From contig CAJINV010000006.1 of the NCBI GenBank assembly GCA_905178155.1, positions 3,160,437 through 3,224,436 of the forward strand: a stretch of DNA of 64,000 nucleotides, read 5' to 3'. Source of the stretch: Amoebophrya sp. A120 (Eukaryota; Sar; Dinophyceae; Syndiniales; Amoebophryaceae). The position numbers were made by a program, and so were the translations under genes. Below, one piece after another: positions 22,001 to 33,200 of this stretch. The notes beneath the pieces are model-generated. The model did no database searches, was not told the origin of the DNA, and worked only from the letters and a program-made list of their open reading frames with translations. How positions within the stretch are numbered: the first letter of the stretch is position 1; the number at the start of each line of letters is the position of its first letter.

Positions 22001-23290
22001 CAATAACTAACTTCTTCGTTTAGCAGCACTGCGACTCTTATCAAGTGTAAAAATGTCTGGGTCTGGAAGAGTGCATGTTTGTCATGCTTGTCTGGCATGA
22101 CTCTCAAATCTGTCATGCACGTTACCCAAGAGCGCCATTTTTCTGTCATGTAGAAACGCAGTCTGTCATGCAGAATAAGCAACACCTAGAAGCAGCTCAG
22201 AAACTTGTCATGCTGAGCGAGCACCTGCGGCCTCCTCATGATACGCCACCCAGCATCACAAGTTTCCAGACTCAGGCACTTTTGCATTTGATAACTCTAA
22301 GAACACTAGTATCACGACAGGTGGCTGCCTCCTGCAAGTCACCCAGGACGGCGCCGTTGTCGAGCGCGATGCGGAAAAGGATCGAGAGCTCATTCCCCGA
22401 TCGGTTAGGATGGCGCTGGCGAAGAAACCGATCAACCCAGTTCACGAACGTCTTTCGCTCGACGAGGGAAGTTTTGGGATCTGCCCGAAAACGGGAAGGA
22501 AGTCCAGGGCGATGAAAGCGCATGACCACATGGTAGAGTAGGCGAACAAAGGCTGTGTTGTAGTTTAAGTTTTCGCAACATTTGTGATGAGTAAGCGTGC
22601 CAGCTATCATGTCGCAAACGCAGTTGTACCTCGCATGACAAATTACCTGTTGATCTGCTCGCCAAGGTAAAAGGCCAGTGGGGCGGACTTTACGGCTTTT
22701 CCTTTCTCTTCAGGTATGAAAGTGCACAACTTGAACCCCTCCCCCTGATTTGTCGTGCAAAATGCCGCGCCGACGTCCTGCCGGTAGATCATCTCCGATG
22801 TCATGCAAAATGCCCAATCCAATTGCTGCGTTCTTGTGGGACTGTTTGCATGACAAATTCCGGAAGCGGCCCAAAGCCAAACACTACTAGCACTCGGAGC
22901 GTGAACTCGTCATGTACAGGCTCCACGTGTGTTGATGGCGCTTGTATTGCTGTTCATGCCAGACATTTCAGGAGGAAGGGGAGTTGTGCACTCTCATATC
23001 AGCCTGACCTGGATTATGAAGTATTCCCTCGCCAGTCAAACCGATGTCACGGTAGTGACGGATCCGAAGCGGAGAATATCTGGGTTCTACAGCGTATCAA
23101 ACATAAAAGTGTTAGTGGTACTTCTACTTCTACACGCATGCTGTGCAATAAAAATTCTTGTCGCGGGGGCTTTATTACAACTTGCCTTACCGAAAAGCAA
23201 GAACACCATACGAGAAGACAAATTTCGCTTTAACGCTAACACTTTTTGGCATGATACCCCGCGCACCAGGAAGAGCTGGATAGGATGTAA
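19059..23290 (+). CDS. Putative mitochondrial protein, unknown function
   Basis: ATG at 19059, TAA at 23288-23290, 590 residues after joining all exons. The first 250 residues are Ser/Ala/Arg/Gly-rich with very few acidic residues and include KHFFSTTAIQPSP, which looks like a mitochondrial presequence with a cleavage region. After that comes ordinary soluble sequence: EDLKQFYHFHVDQYQEQMRQ, then YEITEDNLTGEKDLLADPSS, PKYCHQWLPRKDATFQVSTD, GGCLLQVTQDGAVVERDAEK and SFGICPKTGRKSRAMKAHDH. A Cys-containing patch (CRLEDHCHGLTCNSC) depends on an uncertain intron at 21957-22023. I do not recognise the family; a myzozoan-specific respiratory or ribosomal subunit is possible. A TAG at 22539 would be the stop if the GT-AG intron at 22538 were not used. 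Confidence 0.65.
19997..20377. mobile_element. Introner, family D
   Basis: TACCCATGGGTAAAAACTTC ... GACGTTTTACACAGGATA. No TSD is visible (AATAC / CAAAA), yet removing the element plus 5 bp restores the frame (E-N-T-A-S-Y-E). Confidence 0.75.
20507..20735. mobile_element. Introner, family C
   Basis: TATGAGAATGCACAACTCCC ... GAAGTTGTGCACTTTCATA; flanks AAGCC / AAGCT. Confidence 0.88.
20810..21115. mobile_element. Introner, family J (single copy here)
   Basis: TATGAAAGCCTCAGGTTGGA ... ATCCTGAGGGTTTCATA; perfect TSD ACGTT. Confidence 0.85.
21140..21487. mobile_element. Introner, family E
   Basis: TACGGGAGTGTCAGGATAGA ... GGTCCTGGCGCTTCCATA; perfect TSD GTTGG. Confidence 0.88.
21609..21819. 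mobile_element. Introner, family P (single copy here)
   Basis: Left CACAAATTCAT and right ATGAATTTGCTGTGGATA form the TIR; flanks GAAAT / GAAAC. Confidence 0.75.
21957..22023 (+). other. Probable GT-AG intron
   Basis: GTATTA ... TCGTTTAG. It is needed to avoid the TAA at 22008-22010; other donors (for example at 21867) also fit the phase. Confidence 0.4.
22039..22293. mobile_element. Introner, family B
   Basis: TATCAAGTGTAAAAATGTCT ... CTCAGGCACTTTTGCATTTG then ATA; perfect TSD ACTCT. Confidence 0.9.
22538..23002 (+). other. GT-AG intron that has absorbed an introner
   Basis: Donor GTAGGC at 22538. Two in-phase acceptors exist, CTCTTCAG ending at 22713 and ATATCAG ending at 23002. The family C introner sits between them, and its TSD contains the acceptor TCAG. 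Confidence 0.6.
22715..22998. mobile_element. Introner, family C
   Basis: TATGAAAGTGCACAACTTGA ... GAGTTGTGCACTCTCATA; flanks TCAGG / TCAGC. Confidence 0.88.
23095..23256. mobile_element. Introner, family G
   Basis: TATCAAACATAAAAGTGTTA ... GCTAACACTTTTTGGCATG then ATA; flanks CAGCG / CCCCG. The join leads to the stop at 23288. Confidence 0.75.
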
Positions 23291-24295
23291 AGGTTAAGGT
23301 GACACAGACACGTGGCCAACGCGTGAAGATCTAACTTGTACCTGAGTTTTTGATGCCACTCTCTACCTGAGACACAGAAGCCATGCCCTTGGGGCTAGTT
23401 TTGTGAGACGAAGCAAAACTGCTGCTGCATATGCTACAGCTGCAACTTCGGCGGATATGTTATTGTATACCCGTACAACGATCGACATCGAATCATGATA
23501 AGCACTGCTCGAGCGGTCGTCTGTCGAGGTCAAGACGCAGTGACGAGCGCTGCCTGAAAGAGCACTGTGAAGATCCTCGTCTTGCATTATATCACGAGAC
23601 CGTCTCTTGACTTGTGGTGTTCTGTGATGTTGTAGTGTGGTTTCGTACCCACACCCAGCTGCCTATCGTGGTAAGTACAACTTCAAATGAAGTTGATGTG
23701 CCAGCATTTCGTTTCAATTCTTTCTCGCACCATCGCTGTCGCTGCAATGCTTACACGTAGAACTTCTACGTGAAAAATAAAACCGCATCGCTGAGTGAGA
23801 TCATCAGAGCGACACAAAATCGTGCTGGTGGTTAAGTCAAATCCTCGGCGAGGCATTGAAGATAACAGAGAGAATATTTCACCAGTGATTTCGACGTTCC
23901 TTCATTCTATTCGAGACGAAGCAAAGTCGCTGAGAGACGCTACGACGCACAACAGAACGCGCCATGTTTGTGATGTCCTAGTACCTCGTGAAACAAATAA
24001 AGGTCTTCACGTGCTACCTATTCATCTTCGTGTCTGGCTTCAAATTTTTTCGTATTCTTATTCCTATATGGACGACCATGACCACTTATACTTTCTTCAA
24101 AATTAGGAAAAAAACTAGCGCGACGTCGCGATGAAAATGCCTTCCCAGCATGAAGGTAAGTATCGCACCTGCAGTACGATGATATTAAGGGTGTAAAAGC
24201 ATGAAGATGCTGTCGTGCGGGCTCTACTATTAGAAACAAGTCCAAGTGCTTGATTATGATTTTCTGAGGCCGCACTGCATCCGCCAAATTTAAAG
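23291..24295. other. Intergenic spacer
   Basis: About 1 kb without introners. No gene or regulatory motif recognised. Confidence 0.5.
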
Positions 24296-27200
24296 ATGTG
24301 GTATGAACTGCAAAAGTAACGTACTAGTATAAATTGCAATACAAATTGGCTCAGCATTACAAATTGAATTTGTAATGCGGATTTGCCTTAGGAACTACAT
24401 TTGTGATGCATAAATGCAATTAGTACGCGTACGATACTTTTGCGCAGGATATGTGGTGGACCGGGCGGATTCCCGGCATGTCCGAGGAGGACGACCGGAA
24501 GCTCTTTGAAGAAGAGAAAAAGGCTATCAAACAGAAAAAGTTCGTCACGATCACTCGTGCGCATTTTTGCAATGCAAAACTTTCTGTCATGCGTAAAAAT
24601 GCATCACAGCCAAACTTCGTAAGGGGTCTCCCTAGTGTCGCTAAAAAAATTTGTAATGCAAAGCGTGCGAGTAGTTAGTGACTGTGGCAAACTTTTTCTC
24701 TTCATAAATGCGGAGCAGTTGGGCCAGGACCTGATGCAGGAGATCATGGATTTGTTGGGAGAGATATCGAATGCAAAGAACATCATTTCTGGGTGGAGGT
24801 CTGGGAAATAATTGCGACGAGATTTATCGTCATGCTACTAGTCTGGCATGGCAGGAGGAGACTCTCCTTCTGGGCTGCTCTGTATTGCGTGGCCGCAGCG
24901 AGCTCCTCTTGCCTGTCATGCAAAAAGGCAATTTCAAATGCGGAGTACGCAACTCAGAACCACGGAAAAACTTTTCATGCTTGACTTGCATAGTTTATTA
25001 CTGTGGGCTCATTGATATTCCCGGACCCGCATCACAAGTTATTTCCCGACTCACACCCAGACTACATATTCGCAGTTGATAAGAAAACGGACCACCGCCG
25101 ATACCCCCGATCAGGTACTGTTGTTTCTTCACGTCTGTAGTTCATGCAAGACGTTGTCAAGTATGAAATTTGTGATGCTGATTAATATTTCCGATAGCAT
25201 AGACTTCTGCCTCGTTTGCGTCTGTGCTGCATAAAGAATCCTCGATCCCGATGCATAAAGCCACACGACGAGAAATTGAAACTCAAATTGTCTATACCTT
25301 CATCAGCTTCGAGCGCGTTCCTGGCGATATGCAGGGCTTGGTAAAGCCGCGAGAAATCCACGTGCTATCCTGTGCAAAAGTATCGATCGTACTCGTATAA
25401 ATGCATTACAAATTTTCTATCTCAGCATGAGAAATAAAATTTGTAATGCGGATTTACCTTGAGAAAAAAAATTGTAATGCATGACTGCAATTACTACGAG
25501 TGCGATGCTTTTGCAGTGGATACGTGCGCGGACCGAACAACGCGCCAGTCCCCTACCGCGGTCCGGGCAAAACACCCTACTACAGGATAAGCAACACGGA
25601 GGCGACGATCGTGAAGCAGATATGCATTGCAAATGTGTCTGGGTCTGGAAGGCTACAAGGTTTGTCATGCTTGTCTGGCATGACTGAAGAGCTTGTGATG
25701 CGTGTCCAAGAAGAGGCGCTTTTTCTTGTCATGCAAAACGCAGTTTGCCATGCGGAAAGCGCAACACTAAGCCACGCAAATATTTCTCATGCTTGGTTGT
25801 GCATTACAGACGAGAGCTCACTACTCACAACTCAGCATTCCAAGTTCTTTCCTGACCCAGACATGTGCGCATTCGATAACAGACTTTGGAGTACAATGGT
25901 TTCCGAGAATTGACAACCAACGGGATCGGGCTGGGCATTAGCCCGCACGATTGGGTGGTCCAGTGGTCGGGGCCGAACTACTATGCACAGTAAATTGATA
26001 TTCGTCGTCCCGTATAGTACACGTACAAATTATGCGGTGTCTGCATGACAAAACTGGGCTCCCCTCCGATGCTAGTTTAGCATGACAAGTGTTCCTAAAC
26101 TCCAAATTGGGGAAGTTTGTGATCCACATCTTGTACAACATGCACGGGACGAATAATTTTGTGTTGCATAATTGCCGTGACTACGTTTACCAAAACCTGC
26201 ACGAATATCAGTACGTGAACCACTTTTCGGGCTTATCCTGTGTAGAATTTACGTGGTCCCCACCTCCACAGAGTTTCCATGCAGAAGATCATTTGCAACG
26301 GCAGAAACATTTGTGATGCGCATGTCGCCCATAATAGGCATAATTTCCAATGTCGTCTTTTGGAATATGTAATGCTGGAAACAGCAGACGGATTATTTGT
26401 AGTAATGCGGCTGTCCTAGTCCTTTCCACTAAGCGTAAGCTGCACTGCAATACGGACTGCAACTTGCGCTTGCCATACGTGTTGACTCCCAAAATAACTT
26501 GGATGCTTGTGTTGCAAGAAAATCGGCATCGTGACAACTCCCGGGCGGGGACGACGTGTTTCCTCAGGATATGGCTCCACGGAAATGACCCGGAAAGACC
26601 GGATTTGGTGCCACTTTCAGGCGATGCAGCGACTTATGCACCGCAACTATGTCTGGGTCTGGAAACTTGTAATGCAAGTCAGTCAATAAGGAATGCGAAT
26701 GCACTGTAATGCGTCGCCAAGCATGACAAGTTTTTTCGTGCTTCTGTGCAGCGTATTCCGCATGAGAAACTGCGTCCTCTTGCTGGGCACAACCAACATC
26801 TGTCCAAAACAGCCTAGGGCCAAGACGACACCGCGAGGACGACCACAGGGGGTTCGTCTCAATGATGATGATGATGATGATGACAGGCGAGAGAGCCTGT
26901 TTGTGGCCATGCAATACAGAGTTAAGGGTCATGCCGGACCAGCATGACAAACCTCGGAATCTTCCAGTAGACCCAGACATTTTTGCATTCGATACGACTG
27001 TTCGGAAAGTTGCAGTTTGACTTCGTCCCCGAGACGTTTGTGATTCCGGACCAATTGGAAGCGTTTATCCAGGTTTACGAGAAAACGGACTACCTCTGGA
27101 TTGTCAAGCCCCATGCGAGTATTGATTTTTTTACTATAACGTTAACTTTGCATGACTGATTTTCGCTCTCCTAGTGCAACTGCATGACAGACTTTTGTTT

Positions 27201-30200
27201 TCGATCTACAGTACTAGGAAATCTATTTCTTTTCGGAAGAATATATAGCATTCGAAACTTGATGAACTTCTTCCTCTTCTACACTAAAGGTTCCCGCGGA
27301 CGCGGCATCTTCATTCTCCAGGAGCTCTCCGAGATCCCGCTCGACTGCCTGACGGTGATATTATCCTGTGCAAAAGTATCGTACTCGTAGTATTCGCAAT
27401 CATGCATCACAAATCTCCTTCCTAAGCTAAATCCGCATTACAAATTCCATTTTTCATGCTGAGGGAATTTGTCATGCGATTACTATATATTATATTCATG
27501 CGAAAAAAGAGGTAGACAGAGGGTAAACAAGAGGTGGCCGAGAGGTCAAAAAGAGGTCAAAAGAGGTAAAAAAGAGGTCGACAGAGGTGGAGAGGTGGCG
27601 CGGGGCCCCATTCGAGAGGGTCGGCGCGAGTATAGCCCGCCGAAGCGCTCACCCTAAAGCGCCGCCTAAGTGCCTGAGAGGGTGCAGGGAGGTCAAAAAG
27701 AGGGGGCGCGAGAGGTCGACAGAGGTGGAGAGAGGTGGCGCGAATAAGGGGCGACCTCTCGCGGACCCTCTTGGCCACCTCTCGGCCACCTCTGTCGACC
27801 TCTCCCCGCGAGTATAGCCGGATTATTAGCGGGGACCCCCAAAAGAGGTCAGAAAGAGGGTCTGCGGGAGGTCTGCGAGAGGGTGAAAGCACGCCCAAGC
27901 GGGCGCGAATCCGCATGGCACTCCTCATATTTGGCATTGCAGGCCATTCGCGATCTTGTTTTGTTCGGCGCCTTTCCGCGCCACCCTCTCGCGCACCCTC
28001 TCGCGCCACCCTCTCGCGCCACCCTCTCGCGCACCCTCTCGCGCCACCCTCTCGCGCCACCCTCTCGCGCCACCCTCTTGCGCCACCCTCTCGCGCAACC
28101 CTCTCGCGCCACCCTCCCGCGCCACCCTCTCGCGCTACCCTCTCGCGCCGGGCGGCTTCTGTTCGCCCCCGGTGTTCTTTTCAGCTGCTCCCTGCGCAGA
28201 GCGCCCACAGGCGCGGGAAGCGCGCAAGTGGTCCTGCGGGTTGGCGCGGTGCAAACTCCAGTATGTTTCGTTGTGCAGGACTCCAGTGCGTGTCGTTGTG
28301 CACAGACCCGTGGCGTTGTGGTCCGATCGGCAAACTGTCTCGCCCCGGCCCAACAGCCTTGCGCTCCGGCGGCAGCCGGAGCATGGCTGGTTTATACTAG
28401 TGCGATGCTTTTGCATTTCATAGATATGCCGCTACGTCGAAAATCCCTACTTGATCCAGGGTCTGAAGTATCAAATGCAAATATCGATCTGGGTCTGGAA
28501 GGTCGCAACTTGTCATGCTGTCTTTCGATTCTAAAAAAATCATCATTGCATGACCAGCAAGAGGAGTCCAGATTGTGCTACGCGGGGTACAGGTCGTTTG
28601 TCATGCGGGAGAGGCATCAGGAAGCCCTCAAAATAAAATCTGTGATGCTAGCTCTTGCATTCCAGGCCTCATGGGTCATGCGAAATATGCATGACAAACC
28701 TGGGAATCTTCCAGACCCAAACATTTTTACAATCCATATGCAGTTCGACCTGCGCCTCTACGTCCTGGTGACCGGGTTTGACCCCTTGCGAATTTACCTG
28801 TTTAAGGAGGGCTTGACCCGTTTCGCCTCCTCGGTTTTTAGCACCACGGAAGAGGATATGACAGTGCACAACTACCCCTTCCCCTCATTTAATGTGTTGC
28901 ATGAACGGCAATACAAGCGTCAGAAAGAGTGCCTATTTTGCATGACAAATTTGCACAGGAGTGTAGTACTGTTTGGGCTTCTGGAGTTTGTCATGCAAAC
29001 AGTGCCAAGGGGCAGAGCCCGGATTTGCTATTTTGCATGACAAATAAGGGGGAGGGGGAGTAGTTGTGCACTGTCATAGAGGACTTGGGAAACGTTTACA
29101 AGCATTTAACCAACTACAGGTACTAGGAATTTTACGTACAGACAATGTATAGCTTGTTCTACTTTATTGCTGTATGGCTACTTTATTTTTTTGCATCAAT
29201 CAAATACATCTACTCGTCATGCGACTTGGAAGTAATTCCGCATGACAAAATTCGTCTGAACATGATAAAAAAATACAGTATCAACAAGTACGCGTCAAAC
29301 TTTGTCGAGAACGAGGACGCGGCGCAGGACAACGTGGGGCACAAATGGAGTTTATCGGCTTTGAACAAGCATCTATCAAATGCAAATATGTCTGGGTCTG
29401 GAAGAGTGTAAACTTGTCATGCAGGTTTTCCATGACCCTTGAGGCCTGGAATGCGGGACCTAGCATGACAGAGTCTGTGAGGTCTCTATCATGCCTATCC
29501 TGCATGAGAAACTCCCTCCCAACTCGGTCGAAAGTGGACAGCCTTTGGCACTCATGCAACACAGATTTTTGCATGATTCCGATTCGGATTTAGCATGACA
29601 AGTTTACACTCTTCAAGACCCAGACGCTTTTGCACTGCATAACATCTTGCTTGCTGCAATGTGGACGTGAAACTCATGTGGTCTCGGATCATCGACGTGC
29701 TCATAAAGTGCATCCTTTCCGTCGAATATCCATTGCAAATAATGTCATCATCCATGCGCCGTCTGGATTTGTGATGCAACTGCAAGCTTTACATGGGGCT
29801 ATAGATTTGAATTTGTGTTGCCGTTGCATGAAGAGGATAATTAAGTACTACTAGCAAGTTTTTTTTTTTTGCCATGCGAAATACAACTTAGTAGAACTAG
29901 AACTACTCAGCTGGCAAAAATATGCATACCTGTCTGTATGTAAATAGATTTCTGATGTGGTACTGTCCCTACCTAGTCTGAACGTAGCCATCAAAGCGGC
30001 CTCGCGCCATGCGAGGCTCCTCAGCATGAAGACAAGTAAGACCCTCCTTGTTTCCAGACCACCCGGCTTATCGACATTCTTTGCAGTTGATATTGAAAGA
30101 CCGATTGTGAACAAGATGAAGTCGACGGTGAGCTGGCGGAGTAACTGCTTCGAGCTGTACGGCTTTGATTTGTTGCTCGATGAAGGGTTATATGCATTGC

Positions 30201-33200
30201 GAAAGCATCGTACTCGTATAAATGCATTATAAATTAGCCCAGCATTAAAAATTGAATTTGTATTGTATTGCATAAATGCAATTGCTACGAGTGCGATACT
30301 TTTGCAAAGGATAGGCTAAAACCGCACCTACTGGAGGTGAATTTGTCCCCGTCCATGCAGGCCGACACGCTATGCATTGCAAATATCGATCTGGGTCTGG
30401 AAGATGAATGCAAGTTTGTCATGCTTGTCTGGGATGACTCTTAAATCTGTCATGCACGTTTTTACCCAAGAAGAGCCCCATTGTTCTGTCATGCAGAAAC
30501 GCACCAGTTTGTAATGCAGAATAGGAGAAGCTCAGAAACTTGCCATGCTGAGCCCGCACTTGTGGCCTCCTCCTGATACGCCACGCAGCATCGCAAGTTT
30601 CCAGACCCAGACGCATTTGCAGGTCATACACGCCGTTGGATTACAAAGTCAAATCCGCGTTGGTGCAGGAAACGTTTAATCTGGTATACTGACTTGAATT
30701 TCTCATGCAGTTTATCGCTTGATGCTTTGGCTTTGTCATGCTTGTGGGAACTACAAGTCGAGGTGGACCACTTTTAAACCAATGAATCAGCTCGGGCCCA
30801 AGCTCGCGGACCAGAAGCAGCTCGGTGAAACCCGATGGAAATCCCGGGCGAAGCAGCTGAAGCGGCAAGGCCAGCGGATCCCCTACGGCCAACCTCTATG
30901 CATTGCAAAAGTGATATCGTACTAGTTCTAGTAGAAATTGCAATAGAAATTGGCGCAGCATGACAGATGGAATTTGTCGTGCTGATTCAGTTAGCGAAGG
31001 AGATTTGTCATGCTGCATGACCACTGCGATAATTACTAGGTGTGCGATATTACTTTTGCACATGGGATAACCCCTCGCCGCAAGCAACGCCGGTTCTTCG
31101 ACTGCCTACGCGTCTGCACAGTATCAAATGCAAAAATGTCTGGGTCTGGAAACTTGTGATGCAAGGAAGGCAATAGTGAGCTCACTATAATGCGCTACCA
31201 AGCATGACAAGTCTTTTCCCCCTTCTGAGTTGCGTATTCTGCATGAGAAGCTGCGTTTTTGCATGACAGGGAAGAGGAGCTCTTCGGGGCCATGCAATAC
31301 AGAGTTCAGAGTCATGCCAGACTAGCACGACAAACACAAATATCGCAATCTCCCAGACCCAGACATCTTTGCATTTGATACACAGGCACTGAAGCCAACA
31401 GTTTTGAACACGCCAGCAGCGAGAGCGCGGGAAGCTATCCTGTGCAAAAGTATCGTACTCGTATTGCAGTCATGCATTACAAATCTTTCTCTTAAGGTAA
31501 ATCCGCAATACAAATTTTATTTCTCATGTTGAGGAAATTTGTAAATGCATTTTTAGGTTTACGAATACGATACTTTTGCAATTCATAGAAGCGGAGCGGC
31601 AGCAGAAATTCCACAACTTACAGAAGAAGAACTTGCCCCTCGCCACGTTAGGGGAAAAACCGCTGCGGCTGCTGCTCTATCAAATGCAAAAGTGTCTGGG
31701 TGTGGAACAGTGGAACTTGTGATGCAGATCTTGCATAATTCCTGGAAACTCTGTGTTGCACGAGCAGCAAAAGAGGAGCTTGCTTTGTCATGCAGAAACG
31801 CCATTTGTGATTCGTGGTAGGCATCAGCAGGCGTCTCCAAAACTTGTCATGCCTGGCTGCCATTGCAAGCGCTTCAATCATGCTCAATTCAGCATCACAC
31901 ATTTCCAGACCCAGATATATTTGCAGTACATATGCTCGAATGTGTCCAGGAATTCAGTATGGCGCACGACTTCATCCGCGTTTTTCCGACGCAGGCCAGC
32001 GTCAAGCGGTACGGACACATGATAGGAATCTATGAACTGCAAAAGCATCGTACTCGTATTGCGATCATGCATTACAAATTTTTTTCTGAAAGCAAATCTG
32101 CATTACAAATTTTATTTGCCATGCTGAGGAAATTGCATTTATACGAATACGATACTTTTGCACAGGATAGAATCGGGTCGACCGCAAAGTCCATGTCTGC
32201 GAGTCAACTCCTCTGTCTAGCCTTGTTTAACGAGCCCCGATTGGCGCGAGCGCGAAATGGGTCGCTGCGGTATCAAACAAAATCGTGCTAACGTTAACGG
32301 TTTTCACAGCTGGCAGTTATGCATTACAAATTTTGCCTTCCATGCATGCTACGCAACACAAATTTGGGCAACCTTTCTGATGCGTTACGGCATCACAAAT
32401 TCCGTTAACGTTAACGCTTTTTCTTGTGATACGCGGAGGTCGTTAACCAGAGGATCAAATGCGCAAACGAATAAAACGCCCTCTACTTCTCCCAACAAAC
32501 AAACCCCCGCGGTGCAGATCGACAACGAGGAGGACGGCATTTCTGCGGAAACCGCATCTGCGATTAATGCCCTGAACAAGCAGGGGGCCAGTGAGTTCGA
32601 CGACGTAGCGAGCACGGCATATGGGAGTGTCAGGATCGAAATCGACAAAGTTGAAATGACTTGCATGCAATGCATAAAATCGATGCAACCAGTTGAAAGG
32701 CCAATTTCCAAGCGGCGCATGACGAATTTCGGCACCGTCTAAATCCAGTTTGTCATGCTGGTTAGGGGCCCCAGAAGGCGTCCTTTGTCATGCTACTTTA
32801 GCAGCTGCATCGCAGGCCCCAAACAGGCTGACAGTCGGCCTCACTTGCCATCCCTGCAAGAGAGGCAGTTCATGCCTTGCAATTTATGCATGAGAAATTA
32901 TCTCAACGTTGACGATTTCCAATCCTGACGCCTCCATACGGCAAGCGGAATCTCCCAAACCACCGCGACGAGTAGCAACTTCACCGGTGTAAGTAGTGTG
33001 ACCGGAATAGGAACAAATGCGAGTCATTTAGCCGGGAATCATGCCAGTGGCGGGATATCGAATTTTGTTTCCGGGAACAGCTCATCGAGTAGTAGTTCGA
33101 GTTCGTCCTCAAACGTCGCTGCGGGTGGGGGGAATATCAATCACAACCTGGGTGGAAGAGGATCCTCGGCGAAAAACAGAGTCGAGTCGCCAGATTTAGC

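Larger units (their letters stand above)
27362..28422. mobile_element. Composite introner (family A) with nested GC-rich insert
   Basis: Left TATCCTGTGCAAAAGTATCG and right GATGCTTTTGCATTTCATA are family A ends; perfect TSD GATAT at 27357-27361 and 28423-28427. About 0.9 kb of repeat-rich DNA lies between roughly 27500 and 28390. Excision restores V-I-C-R-Y-V-E-N-P. Confidence 0.9.

Noticed and set aside
22539-22541. TAG as the stop of the gene starting at 19059
   Set aside because: A good pyrimidine-rich acceptor at 22713 and two further introner-linked exons in frame to a TAA at 23288 make continuation more likely, though not certain.
27976-28150. CRISPR-like array
   Set aside because: Simple 13-bp tandem units without unique spacers, in a eukaryotic intron.
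27883-29040. A 385-codon open frame
   Set aside because: It runs through a repeat array, a composite introner and one real TTLL exon in different contexts; only the TTLL exon part (28744-28856) is coding.
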